DNA from: Cobetia sp. L2A1
Lineage (GTDB): Bacteria; Pseudomonadota; Gammaproteobacteria; Pseudomonadales; Halomonadaceae
DNA: 64,000 nucleotides
NCBI RefSeq assembly: GCF_009796845.1
Contig: NZ_CP047025.1
Coordinates: forward strand, 1,674,001 to 1,738,000
Direction of reading: 5' to 3'
Both the position numbers and the translations under genes were made by a program. Position 1 is the stretch's first letter; each line of letters opens with the position of its first letter. This document shows positions 43,183 to 51,984 of this stretch, piece after piece. Under the pieces are notes generated by a model, which did not search any database, was not told the origin of the DNA, and was given only the letters and a program-made list of their open reading frames with translations.

Positions 43183-43944
43183 ATGATTACATGTGTGACA
43201 TCGTCTAACCCTCCCATTCCGAGTCGGGTCGAGCCGGAGTGGTCGCAGGTAAGCAGTATTCCCATCACCGGATGCAAGAGTGATCTGGTGCCGACCAGCC
43301 TTGCGCCTGCCTGCCTGCGGGTCTATCCCGCCTACGCCAGGCTGGGTATCCCGGGCGCGGTCAATGAATGTCTGGTGCGACGTGAGGTGTATCGGCGCTT
43401 GCTGCAAGCAGCGCGTGCACTGCCTGACGGCCTCTCGCTGGTCGTGATGGATGGCTGGCGTCCCTGGCGGGTGCAGCAATATCTGTTCGAGACGCTATAT
43501 CAGTCGCTGAAGAGTCATGACCCGCAACTGGAGGAAACGCAGTTGCTGGCGCGCACGCGGGAGTTCGTGTCGTTGCCGAGTCGTGATCCACACGCCCCCA
43601 GTCCACACCTTACGGGAGGCGCCGTGGATGTCACGCTCTGTGATGCCGATGGACTGATGCTGGAGATGGGGACCCAGTTTGACGAAGCGACGCCGATCTC
43701 ACACACCGACTATTTCGAATGTCATCCGCCGACCAGCGACTCGCAAACTTTGGAGGCACGCGACAACCGGCGACTGCTATATCGCGTCATGATCGAGGCC
43801 GGCTTCACCAACCTGCCCAGCGAATGGTGGCACTTCGACTTCGGCGATCAACTCTGGGCCTGGTACCGCGGTGAATCCCAAGCCCTCTATGGCCCGGCGG
43901 AGATGGATAGTATTGAAAGTCTGTGGAAGCGGTCACTGGGATAA
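43183..43944 (+). CDS. VanX-type D-Ala-D-Ala dipeptidase (M15 family)
   Basis: A 253-residue zinc peptidase. Zinc ligands are in SPHLTGGAVDVTL (SxHxxGxAxD, near residue 141) and the catalytic Glu plus third His in EWWHFDFGD (near residue 214); VVMDGWRPWRVQQ supplies the conserved arginine. It splits D-Ala-D-Ala or similar dipeptides. The gene begins five bases after dctM, so it is part of the TRAP operon, suggesting the importer brings in a dipeptide-like or D-amino-acid compound. No vanH, vanA or vanRS is present, so this is catabolic rather than a resistance locus. Confidence 0.87.
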   Translation: MITCVTSSNPPIPSRVEPEWSQVSSIPITGCKSDLVPTSLAPACLRVYPAYARLGIPGAVNECLVRREVYRRLLQAARALPDGLSLVVMDGWRPWRVQQYLFETLYQSLKSHDPQLEETQLLARTREFVSLPSRDPHAPSPHLTGGAVDVTLCDADGLMLEMGTQFDEATPISHTDYFECHPPTSDSQTLEARDNRRLLYRVMIEAGFTNLPSEWWHFDFGDQLWAWYRGESQALYGPAEMDSIESLWKRSLG

Positions 43945-43984
43945 GGTGTGCCGTTTCCCATGAGGCATGTGCCTCCTTGACAAG

Positions 43985-44019
43985 AAGCCCCGCCCGACGT
44001 CATGTCGGGCGGGGCTTTT
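43985..44019. terminator. Bidirectional terminator between dipeptidase and FAH-family genes
   Basis: A perfect 14-bp stem (AAGCCCCGCCCGAC and complement), loop GTCAT, then a T run. Confidence 0.88.
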
Positions 44020-44045
44020 GGTATCAGAGTGGCAAGAACCGAGGG

Positions 44046-44909
44046 TTATTGATCACGCTCATCAATGACGGGGCTCTTGCAGTTGCCGATACCTTCGATT
44101 TCGGCTTCCACCACTTCACCGGGGATCAGCCAGCGCTGCGGAGTCTTGGCGTGGCCGACACCTGGTGGGGTGCCCATGGCCAGATAGTCTCCCGGTTCCA
44201 ATGTGGTGTATTCCGACACCATGGCAATGGTGCGTGCCACGGACCACAGCATGTCATCGGTGTTGGCACTCTGCAGGATCTCATCGCCGACACGACTTTC
44301 GATCTTCAGGCCGACGGCGCCCTCCGGCAGCTCGTCCGGTGTGACCGAAAAAGGCCCGATGGCACCGGTATCATCGAAGTTCTTGCCAGGCGTCCACTGG
44401 TGCGTCTTGCGCTGATAATTACGCACAGAGCCATCATTGAACACGGTGTAGGCGAAGACATGTGCCAGTGCATCTTCTTCGCGGATATGACGTCCCCCCT
44501 GGCCGATGATGACCATCAATTCGACTTCATAATCCAGTTGCTCAGAACAGGTCGGGCGGACCATCGGCGCGCCAGCGGCCATCATCGAATTGCGGCTGCG
44601 CATGAACAGTGCCGGATAGGTGGGAATCTCGTAACCGCCTTCCTTGATGTGATCGACATAGTTGAGGCCCAGGCAGATGATCGCGCCCGGACGAGTGATC
44701 GGCATGGCCGGCACGATGCTGTCGACCGCCACGCCGGGTTGCCCTTCGATGGCCTGTGACACTCGCGCCAGCAGCTCCGGTTGGCTGGCAAGCTGCAGGA
44801 GGTCATCGCCGACCTCCGGAAGACGCTCGCTGACGTTGATGGCAGTGTCGCCGACGACGACATGGACGGCAGTGGTGCCTTGTTGGGTCTGACCGACGAG
44901 GAATTTCAT
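44046..44909 (-). CDS. Fumarylacetoacetate hydrolase-family protein
   Basis: A 287-residue FAH-fold protein. Metal/active-site segments: ICLGLNYVDHIKEGG, YEVELMVIIGQGGRHI, FTVFNDGSVRNYQRK-like text and LAMGTPPGVG. The family cleaves C-C bonds or isomerises/hydrates beta-diketo or oxo acids; acylpyruvase- or ureidoglycolate-lyase-like members look alike. GGAG precedes the ATG. It lies downstream of the TAXI-TRAP-cupin genes with a 164-base gap that holds its own ATCGAT-type site, so it is probably co-regulated yet separately transcribed. Confidence 0.88.
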   Translation of the reverse strand: MKFLVGQTQQGTTAVHVVVGDTAINVSERLPEVGDDLLQLASQPELLARVSQAIEGQPGVAVDSIVPAMPITRPGAIICLGLNYVDHIKEGGYEIPTYPALFMRSRNSMMAAGAPMVRPTCSEQLDYEVELMVIIGQGGRHIREEDALAHVFAYTVFNDGSVRNYQRKTHQWTPGKNFDDTGAIGPFSVTPDELPEGAVGLKIESRVGDEILQSANTDDMLWSVARTIAMVSEYTTLEPGDYLAMGTPPGVGHAKTPQRWLIPGEVVEAEIEGIGNCKSPVIDERDQ

Positions 44910-44981
44910 GGCGTTTGACTCCAGAGCAGCGTGTCATGAGTAGTGCTAGCAGTTATAGCGATATTGATAGCATATAGGTAT

Positions 44982-44998
44982 AAAAAATCGATTTTATT
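44982..44998. promoter_or_regulatory. ATCGAT-type operator candidate upstream of the FAH-family gene
   Basis: AAAAAATCGATTTTATT contains a perfect 12-bp palindrome AAAATCGATTTT at 44984-44995, the cleanest copy in the window. It lies about 75 bases before the gene start. Confidence 0.65.
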
Positions 44999-45073
44999 TT
45001 CAAGCACGCATTCACTTTTGAAGGGCGTTTGCGTGGTATCGCGATAAGGAAATGCTTGTTTACCGGTCTTTCA

Positions 45074-45655
45074 TCAGCGCAGTGGAATGCCTTTCTGATC
45101 TGTCACAGCGGCATCACGCTGCGTCACGCCATCGATCAGCACGAACATGATCACGCAGGGCTCAGTGCCACGATTTGACCAGGCGTGATTCGTGCCACGC
45201 TGGACGACGACGTCACCAGCCTTGAGCAGAACGTCATCTTCTTCATCATCCATCAGCATGGTGATCTCACCGGACATCACCATGGCGTAGTCCAGCGAGT
45301 CGGTGCGATGCATGAAAGGGTGGCGAGCGCCTGCGACGACATTGGCGCCGGCGCCCATCTCCGCGAAGGCCGCCGGACCATCCAGTGTCGCCAGCACCTC
45401 CGGGTCTTCCGGCAGAAACTCGACACACCGGAAGACGCTGCCATGAGTAGGCGGATGAAGAATGAACGGTCCGGTGCAGGTTTCCAGTGGGCCGTCATAT
45501 TCCGCAGGCGTCCCGTCCGAGAGCCAGAAGTTGGTCAGCCTGACGCCGGGGCGGTTCGGGCGTTCCAGGTACTGGTCCGCCGTCTGGTCCGATTCTATGA
45601 TGGCCTTGCCGTGCCTGTCGTGGCCTGTGACGACGCGTCGGAATGTCTGTGCCAT
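45074..45655 (-). CDS. Cupin-domain protein
   Basis: A 193-residue single-cupin protein. Motif 1 is HPFMHRTDSLDYAMVMSGEI (His/His/Glu-type metal site) and motif 2 is GDVVVQRGTNHAWSNRG. Start at 45655 because AGGAG lies eight bases upstream; the longer frame overlaps the permease gene. Cupins of this kind include dioxygenases, isomerases and ligand-binding proteins. Next to an FAH-family enzyme, a ring-opening or isomerising role is possible, but no residue proves it. It follows the TRAP permease in the same operon. Confidence 0.85.
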   Translation of the reverse strand: MAQTFRRVVTGHDRHGKAIIESDQTADQYLERPNRPGVRLTNFWLSDGTPAEYDGPLETCTGPFILHPPTHGSVFRCVEFLPEDPEVLATLDGPAAFAEMGAGANVVAGARHPFMHRTDSLDYAMVMSGEITMLMDDEEDDVLLKAGDVVVQRGTNHAWSNRGTEPCVIMFVLIDGVTQRDAAVTDQKGIPLR

Positions 45656-45707
45656 GTGGCTGTCTCCTGTTTGAAGAGAGTTACGGGGGCGAGTTGATGG
45701 ATTGCCA

Positions 45708-47612
45708 TCAGCTCGTGGTGGAGTGAAGGAGGGACTGTCTGCGGTCATTCAGCAGCAGCCAAAGGAATACCAGCAGACCTATCGCTGCACTGATCCAGCC
45801 TTGGAACAGCAGGCAGAGTCCGGCGCTGCCTGCGAGGGCACGGTGCAGGGGCGTCAAGTCATTGCCCAGGCAACCGATGATGGCGGCGGCAATGGCGATG
45901 ATGCCGATCACGCTGGTGATGATGGCCATGCTGTTGTCGATCAGGCTGCCCTGCATGAGCAGTCCCGGACCGTATACGAAGGCGAATGGCAATACGAAAC
46001 TGGTCGCGGCATACAGGGCGGCGGTCCAGCCGACCTTGTTGACATCAGCCTCGGCGATTCCCCCTGCCACATAGGCCGCCAGGGCCACCGGTGGGGTAAT
46101 GGTCGAGATGCAGCCGTAGTAGAAGACGAAGAAGTGTGCGGTCAGCACGGGCACATCGAGGCGGACGAGGGCGGGGGCCACGACGGTGGCCAGAATCAGG
46201 TAGGCCGCCGTGGTTGGAAGTCCCATGCCCAGTACGATGGAGGCGATCATCGTGAACACCAGCGCCAGCAACAACGAACCGCCGGAGGCCAGGTCGATGA
46301 GCATGGCGATCTTCGAACCAAGGCCGGTCACGCCGAGGATGCCGGCAATGATGCCCGCTGCGGCGCACGCTGCGGAAAGAGGGACGGCACCGCGCGCACC
46401 TTCTGCGACGCTGCTGGCCAGTGTCTTCAGGAAGTCGAGATCCAGCTGGCGGCGAGCGACGGCAACCAGCACGATCAATACCACCATGGCCCACATGGAC
46501 GCCATGAAGGGCGAGTAATTCATCAGCATCAGCGCAATGAGGGTCGCGAAGGTCGCGATATACGGCAATCCCGACATCAGCACCTGGCGCAGCGGCCGCA
46601 TGTTTTTCAGCTCGGTTCGCACGGGGACCAACCCGGATTTGGTCGCGCGCAGATGTACCACCACGAAGGCCGAGGCAAAGAACAGCAGCGCCGGCAGCAG
46701 GGCGGTCGTCATGATGGTGGTGTATGGCACGCCGACGATCTCGGCCATGATGAAGGCGGCGGCCCCCATGACAGGTGGCATGATCTGCCCGCCGGTGGAG
46801 GCGACCGCCTCGATGGCGGCTGCCTGATGGGGGGCATAACCTTCTCGCTTCATCATCGGGATGGTGACGGTGCCCGTCACGGCGACATTGCCTGCCGCGG
46901 AGCCGGAGACCATGCCGATGAGGGTCGAGAACAACACCGCGGACTTGGCACTGGCCGCGCGCATCCCTCGCGTGCAACGTGAGGACAACTCGAAGAAGAA
47001 GTCTCCAGCCCCCAGATTCGAGAGCAAGGCACCGAAGATAGTGAACACGATGATGTAGGTGGCGGCGACCCCGATGGGAATGCCATAGATGCCGCTGGTG
47101 TCGGTGGTCAGCACCAATACGATGCGCTCAAGACTTGCGCCACGTCCTTCCAGTACGCCCGGCAGCCATGGGCTGATGAAGGGATACAGGAAGAAGACCA
47201 ACGTGATACCCGCCAGAATCAGCCCCACCCCCCGACGCGCTGCCTCGAAGACCAGTGCCACCAAAACGATGCCGGCATAGAAATCGGTGGTGTTGGTCAT
47301 GCCGCCGCTGAAGGCAATGGCTTTCCAGCGCGTCAACAGGTAGCCGCTCGCCACCAGCATGGCGGCAATCAACAGTCCACTCAGCACCAGGTTGAGACGA
47401 GTCCCTGACCGTTTCTGTGTCACCGGCTTGAGGGCAAAGAGCAGTGAAAGTGCCAGCATCAGATGCGTGATGCGCATGGGGAGTGTCGACATCGACAGCA
47501 CGCCTGAGACGATCAGCAGGTGGAAGGCCCCGAGAGAGAAACTGGCGACGGCTAGCGCGTAGTGAGGCGTCACCCAGCGAGAGAGAGCGGTCATTGTTTT
47601 TGTCCCGGCCAT
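45708..47612 (-). CDS. Fused TRAP transporter permease (TAXI type)
   Basis: A 634-residue membrane protein: DctQ-like N-terminus, then DctM-like part with SGSAAGNVAVTGTVTIPMM, GGQIMPPVMGAAAFIMAEI, MGLPTTAAYLILATVVAPAL and TPPVALAAYVAGGIA. Start 47612 or 47594. It lies between the TAXI gene and the cupin gene and completes the third TAXI system of the window. Substrate unknown. Confidence 0.9.
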   Translation of the reverse strand: MAGTKTMTALSRWVTPHYALAVASFSLGAFHLLIVSGVLSMSTLPMRITHLMLALSLLFALKPVTQKRSGTRLNLVLSGLLIAAMLVASGYLLTRWKAIAFSGGMTNTTDFYAGIVLVALVFEAARRGVGLILAGITLVFFLYPFISPWLPGVLEGRGASLERIVLVLTTDTSGIYGIPIGVAATYIIVFTIFGALLSNLGAGDFFFELSSRCTRGMRAASAKSAVLFSTLIGMVSGSAAGNVAVTGTVTIPMMKREGYAPHQAAAIEAVASTGGQIMPPVMGAAAFIMAEIVGVPYTTIMTTALLPALLFFASAFVVVHLRATKSGLVPVRTELKNMRPLRQVLMSGLPYIATFATLIALMLMNYSPFMASMWAMVVLIVLVAVARRQLDLDFLKTLASSVAEGARGAVPLSAACAAAGIIAGILGVTGLGSKIAMLIDLASGGSLLLALVFTMIASIVLGMGLPTTAAYLILATVVAPALVRLDVPVLTAHFFVFYYGCISTITPPVALAAYVAGGIAEADVNKVGWTAALYAATSFVLPFAFVYGPGLLMQGSLIDNSMAIITSVIGIIAIAAAIIGCLGNDLTPLHRALAGSAGLCLLFQGWISAAIGLLVFLWLLLNDRRQSLLHSTTS

Positions 47613-47696
47613 GGATGAGAGGGAATGAACGGCGAATTCTCATGTGCTGAAGCACTCATGATGCAGTGCTCACGGTGCGAGGCTTATCAGCAAAGC

Positions 47697-48641
47697 TCAC
47701 TGGTGAGATGCCCGTTCGAAATAGCGTTTAGCGCCTTCATGCAGCGGGATGGCCAGGCGCTCGCTCATGGCGGGATCGATCTGGCGGGCGCTGGCATTTT
47801 CGGCCTGGAACTCTTCCAGATGTTCAAAGATCGCGGCAGTGATGCGCTCGACGGTATCTGCCTCCAGTGAGGTCGGGGCAATCAACATGTTGTAGACCCC
47901 GATCAACTCGCCATCGCCTTGGGTGCCATAGACATCTGCTGGAATCGTGACCTTCATGTAGGCAGGATTCTTGTCGATGGCGGTCTGAAGATCGCCGGGC
48001 GCAAAGCTCACGAAGCGCAATTTGGCGCCCGCGGCAGCCTGCATGACGGCGCCGGCGGGATAGCCGGACAAGGCCATGGCGGCGTCGACCGTGCCATCGG
48101 TCAGCTGACTGAAACCATCGGAGTAGGAAACGAAGCTGGGCGTGATGTCATCCAGTTCCATGTCATTGAGCGGAAACAGGTAGTTGAGAAAGCCCAGAGT
48201 GCCGCCGCCAGCGGGCCCTACGGCAACGCGCTTGCCCTTGAGGTCCTTGAAGCTGTGAATGTCGCTATCTGCCAGCACCATCATGTGCAACACGCTAGGG
48301 TGCAGGGCGGCCACGGCGCCCATCTCGATGGGGCCGGCGGCCATGTAAGGACCTTCTCCCGCGAGTGCCAGCTTGGCGAGATTGTTGTTGGTCAGCGCAA
48401 GCTCAACATCACCACGTCCAAGAAGATTGGGGTTGGCCACAGAGCCGCCGGTCACGATTGGCACCATGCTGATGTCATTACCGGCATGTTCATTGACGAG
48501 GTTGGCGATGGCCTGACCCATTGGATAGAAGGCTCCTCCCAATGAGGCTGTCCCCAGACGCAGGCTCTCGGCCTGAACGCTGGAGGCAGCGAGCGCCAGC
48601 GTGAGGGTGAGTGTGCTCAGTAATCGGCGTGACACAGTCAT
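47697..48641 (-). CDS. TAXI-family TRAP solute-binding protein
   Basis: A 314-residue periplasmic protein with a signal peptide (SSVQA, about residue 24). The TAXI start LRLGTASLGGAFYPMGQAIANLV and later FKDLKGKRVAVGPAGGGTLGFLN and IPLHEGAKRYFERA are clear. AGGAG precedes the ATG. It is the first gene of the TAXI-TRAP-cupin operon; a double ATCGAT-type site lies about 60 bases upstream. Confidence 0.91.
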   Translation of the reverse strand: MTVSRRLLSTLTLTLALAASSVQAESLRLGTASLGGAFYPMGQAIANLVNEHAGNDISMVPIVTGGSVANPNLLGRGDVELALTNNNLAKLALAGEGPYMAAGPIEMGAVAALHPSVLHMMVLADSDIHSFKDLKGKRVAVGPAGGGTLGFLNYLFPLNDMELDDITPSFVSYSDGFSQLTDGTVDAAMALSGYPAGAVMQAAAGAKLRFVSFAPGDLQTAIDKNPAYMKVTIPADVYGTQGDGELIGVYNMLIAPTSLEADTVERITAAIFEHLEEFQAENASARQIDPAMSERLAIPLHEGAKRYFERASHQ

Positions 48642-48702
48642 GGCGTATTGGCTCCTGGATGATCATCTGGCGTGATGAGGCATTCATTGCGAGCATAGAC
48701 TT

Positions 48703-48735
48703 AAAAAATCGATATTTTATAAAAATATCGAAAAT
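48703..48735. promoter_or_regulatory. Double ATCGAT-type operator candidate upstream of the TAXI gene
   Basis: AAAATCGATATTTTAT is followed at once by an inverted partial copy, AAAAATATCGAAAAT. Together they form an extended AT-rich dyad about 60-95 bases before the TAXI start. Confidence 0.6.
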
Positions 48736-48911
48736 TATGACAAAAGTTGTAGAGAGCGCCAGCGGCGAGAAAGCGAGAAAGCGGGTGGGAAAGATCGGGC
48801 GGTAGGCAGGAAAACCGATAAGTAGATGAGGGGGGATAGGGTGAGACGAGAAACGACATCAAGAGCAACATCACGCCGGCTAGCGATGAATATCTGACGA
48901 GCGATAAAACG

Positions 48912-48946
48912 AAAAACGCCGCTAAGACAAATGTCTCAGCGGCGTT
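48912..48946 (-). terminator. Terminator after the GntR/FCD gene
   Basis: Stem AACGCCGCT/AGCGGCGTT with inner AGACA/TGTCT. On the minus strand it is followed by a T-rich tail. Confidence 0.8.
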
Positions 48947-48986
48947 CAAGCATCATGGCTGGTGGTGAGATATGGGCCCTGTTGGT

Positions 48987-49700
48987 TCAGCCTGGCAGGC
49001 TTTCCTTGAGGTAATCACCGGTGTGATTGTAGTGGCTCAGCATCAGTGAGACCGCAAGATCAGCGTCACGCGCCAGGATGGCATCCGAGAGTTCCTCATG
49101 CTCAACCTTTATATCGCGGGTGGGATAAGCCACGACGCCAGACAGCTGACGATAGCGATAATTCTGGTCATAGAGCAGCTCGCACAGCTTGAGCAATATC
49201 GATGAGCCACACGCTGACAGGATGGTCATGTGATAGACGCGATGCTGCCTTTCCCAGTCTGCATTAGTCTCGAAGTGATCCGAGGTGGCAGAGCGCGGTA
49301 GCCGTGTGAGGCGATACGTTGCCAGCACGATCTGTTCTTCCCAGTGCTTGTCGCCGTTGGTGATTGACTCGCGCAAGGCCCGCTCTTCCAGCCAGCAACG
49401 CGTTTTCAGCAGCTCATCGAGTTCCTTCAAGCTGACCTGCGAGACACGGAAGCCGCGCTGATCCAGACGTTCAACGAAATGTTCAGACGTCAGCAGGCTC
49501 AAAGCCTCTCGAATCGGGCTGGCACCGACATCATAGCGTTTGCGTAACCCTTCAATCTTGAGCTTCTCTCCCGGCGGCAGAGCGCCGCAAATGATGTCGT
49601 TGCGCAGTAGGTGATACACCCGATTCGTCATGGATTCAGAGCTGACAGGGCATGCCAATTCACTGGGGTGTGCAGGTATTTTAACGTTGATATCGGGCAT
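48987..49700 (-). CDS. GntR-family regulator with FCD domain
   Basis: A 237-residue regulator. The winged helix (NRVYHLLRNDIICGALPPGEKLKIEGLRKRYDVGASPIREAL...) spans residues ~25-90; an FCD ligand domain of helices follows. AGGAA precedes the ATG. It lies between the TAXI-TRAP operon and the divergent ABC operon. ATCGAT-type sites flank it on both sides, including one about 90 bases upstream of its own start, so it is the leading candidate for the protein that binds that motif and autoregulates. Confidence 0.9.
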   Translation of the reverse strand: MPDINVKIPAHPSELACPVSSESMTNRVYHLLRNDIICGALPPGEKLKIEGLRKRYDVGASPIREALSLLTSEHFVERLDQRGFRVSQVSLKELDELLKTRCWLEERALRESITNGDKHWEEQIVLATYRLTRLPRSATSDHFETNADWERQHRVYHMTILSACGSSILLKLCELLYDQNYRYRQLSGVVAYPTRDIKVEHEELSDAILARDADLAVSLMLSHYNHTGDYLKESLPG

Positions 49701-50176
49701 GAAGAATTCCTGTGTGCTTGATGCCCATGGCGAAATGGGCAGTACAGAAGAATGTTATTCCCAGCTAAAAGCCGATTATAGATCAAATTATCGATATTGA
49801 GCGTTTATTCATGGCAATACAGGGTTTGCGGCCTGCCGGTCTTGAATGCTGCATTCATTCCAATAACCCAGGTTCCAACGGTATTGGCAAGGAAAGCATC
49901 AACGAGGGAGATGTTTTTGCAAAGTGCCGTACTTGGGTGTCAATCCGTCTGATCAAGCATGCCTTGCAAAGGCATCCAGGCCAGCGATAACTGACGGGTA
50001 GGCCTAGCTCTATTTTGTGCTTCTTTAGTCGTTAAAATCGATATTTATGTGTTTTTTAATATTTTATCGCTTGCATGGCCTGCACCTGCTGCCTATGTTC
50101 CATGAACGAAACATGACGCCACATGTTTCGACACCTCCTTGATGGACAAGACAACAACGATAATAAAGGTGTATCC
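49701..50176. promoter_or_regulatory. Divergent control region between GntR/FCD gene and ABC operon
   Basis: 476 AT-rich bases, no gene. Site 1: AAATTATCGATATTG at 49785-49799 (perfect TATCGATA core). Site 2: TTAAAATCGATATTTA at 50032-50047, matching the copy at 48705 over AAAATCGATATTT. Site 1 is nearer the GntR gene, site 2 nearer the ABC genes. Confidence 0.6.
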
Positions 50177-51160
50177 ATGCCATTGAAAATGAAGCAGTTA
50201 TTAGCCTCGGCCAGTCTCGCAGCCGGACTGGTGGTACTCAGTGCACATGCTGAAGCGGGCATGATCCGCATTGGTCTGGGGGATGTCGCCTCCGTCGAGA
50301 CGCTGGCCTTCATGGTGGCGCTGGAGCGTGCCAAGGAGCAGGGGCTTGAGTATGAACTGACGACCTTCTCCAAGGAGGAGCTGGCCATTCAGGCGATGAT
50401 CAGTGGTCAGATTGATGTCGGTATCGGCTCTCCATATTCGATCATCCAGAAATCCAACATACCGGTGCGCAACTTCTTCCAGCTCTCCAAGCTGGTGTTC
50501 TATCCGGTGGTCTCCAATGACTACAAGACCTGGCAAGACCTCGATGGTCAGCCCTATACCTTCCATGCGCGGGGCACCGGGACTGAGGCCATCGTTGATA
50601 TCATCGCGGAGCGGGAGGGCATCACCCTCGGTGATCGTTCCTATGTGCCGGGTTCCGAAAATCGCATCGTGGCCATGATTCGAGGTCAGGTGAAAGCCTC
50701 CATCGTGGACCTTGCCAACAAGAATCTCCTTCTCAAGCAGGCAGGAGATCGCTTCCATGTGCTGCCCGGCCTGAAGGATGCCGCCAGTGACGAATTGCTG
50801 TTCGCGGATCGTAATTGGGTCGCAAGCCATGAAGACGATGTGGACTTGCTGGTGAAGTCACTGCTCAAGACCTGGCGCGAGATGGTGGCCGACCCGACCA
50901 TCATCAACAAGGAGCGCGAGCGTTTCGGCTTGCTGGAAGACTTGCCGCATGAATTGCTGGAGGAAGTGGATAGTTATTACGCAGAAGCCGTGGCGGCAGG
51001 CGTGTTTGATCCTGAGGGTGGTGGCGAGAAGGCCGCGCGCAGTGATCTGGCCTTCTTTTCCCATGCGGGGCAGCTGGAAGGATCTGCCGAGACATTGAAG
51101 ATAGAGGATTTCTGGGAGCTGGGGCCGCTTGAAAAGGCCAGACAGTCGTTGGGTGAATAA
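50177..51160 (+). CDS. ABC transporter substrate-binding protein (SsuA/TauA/NMT1-like)
   Basis: A 327-residue periplasmic protein with a signal peptide (SAHAEA, about residue 27). Family landmarks: IRIGLGDVASVETLAFMVALE, the MISGQIDVGIGSP phosphate/sulfonate-type block and WQDLDGQPYTFHARGTGTE. It serves the importer encoded by the next three genes. The start at 50177 has AAAGGTG upstream; the longer frame adds an unconserved leader. Ligand unknown; an aromatic or heterocyclic acid would fit the downstream FAH-family enzyme, but this is inference. Confidence 0.88.
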   Translation: MPLKMKQLLASASLAAGLVVLSAHAEAGMIRIGLGDVASVETLAFMVALERAKEQGLEYELTTFSKEELAIQAMISGQIDVGIGSPYSIIQKSNIPVRNFFQLSKLVFYPVVSNDYKTWQDLDGQPYTFHARGTGTEAIVDIIAEREGITLGDRSYVPGSENRIVAMIRGQVKASIVDLANKNLLLKQAGDRFHVLPGLKDAASDELLFADRNWVASHEDDVDLLVKSLLKTWREMVADPTIINKERERFGLLEDLPHELLEEVDSYYAEAVAAGVFDPEGGGEKAARSDLAFFSHAGQLEGSAETLKIEDFWELGPLEKARQSLGE

Positions 51161-51222
51161 CGTCAAGGCGGCTCGTCGCGAGATGAGATGTTTTCCCGAT
51201 AGCTCCCAGGAGACTTGGCACC

Positions 51223-51984
51223 ATGCGTGAATTCCTTACACATCCCCGAACGCTGAAGCTGCTTTCCGTCGTGATCGTCTTCAGCGCGTGGGAGATTGCC
51301 GGCCGAGTGCCGATCAGCCCAGCCTTTCCTACCTTCACGGACACGATGGGCGCCCTGTATGTGATGCTGACCGACGGCTCAATGCTCAAGGCTTACCCTG
51401 AAACACTCAAACCCCTGGTGATAGGGCTGCTTATTTCCGGTGTCTTCGGAGTGGGCAGTGGCGTCGCCATGGGCTTGAACCGCAGTGTCGAGTGGTTCTG
51501 CGCTCCCATCTTCATCGTGCTGCAATCGGCGCCGCTGGCAGCATTGATTCCCTTGCTGGTCATGACGTATGGCATTGGCCTGACGGCCAAGGTGTTGGTC
51601 GTGTGCATCATGTCGATGCCCGTCATCGTGTTGAATGCCTTCAATGCAGTGCGCCATACGCCCGTGTCGCTGACGGAAATGGGTGCCTCATTCCAGGGGC
51701 GTTCACGCGACATCATCATGAAGATCATCATCCCTTCTGCTAGTCCGCTGATCTTTGCCGGGCTACGTCTGGGCGCCTCTGCGGGCTTCATCGGCGCCAT
51801 TCTCGGGGAGTTGTTGATCACGCCAACCGGTATCGGCGACTTGATCACCTTCAGTCAGTCCAAGGCTGATTACCCCTCCATGTACGCCGCCATCTTCTCG
51901 ATCATCCTGATCGCCGTGCTGTTTCTCGAGATGCTGGAGCGCGCCGAATATTCGCTGTTCAGACCAGACAAGAGGGTTTCATGA
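51223..51984 (+). CDS. ABC transporter permease (first)
   Basis: A 253-residue membrane protein of the SsuC/TauC type. The EAA-type loop MGASFQGRSRDIIMKIIIPSASPLIFAGLRLG marks the ATPase contact site. AGGAG precedes its ATG, and its end overlaps the ATPase gene by four bases. Together with the second permease it probably makes a heterodimeric channel. Confidence 0.9.
   Translation: MREFLTHPRTLKLLSVVIVFSAWEIAGRVPISPAFPTFTDTMGALYVMLTDGSMLKAYPETLKPLVIGLLISGVFGVGSGVAMGLNRSVEWFCAPIFIVLQSAPLAALIPLLVMTYGIGLTAKVLVVCIMSMPVIVLNAFNAVRHTPVSLTEMGASFQGRSRDIIMKIIIPSASPLIFAGLRLGASAGFIGAILGELLITPTGIGDLITFSQSKADYPSMYAAIFSIILIAVLFLEMLERAEYSLFRPDKRVS

Larger units (their letters stand above)
48642..48986. promoter_or_regulatory. 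Promoter gap of the TAXI-TRAP-cupin operon
   Basis: 345 bases between the TAXI gene and the GntR gene, both on the minus strand. AT-rich near the TAXI side, with a double operator candidate (48703-48735). The right side holds the GntR terminator. The middle (48740-48900) contains A/G-rich sequence with no gene. Confidence 0.5.

Noticed and set aside
43183..43944. VanX-like gene as part of a glycopeptide-resistance cluster
   Set aside because: No vanA/B ligase, vanH dehydrogenase or vanRS sensor is present; the gene belongs to a TRAP operon.
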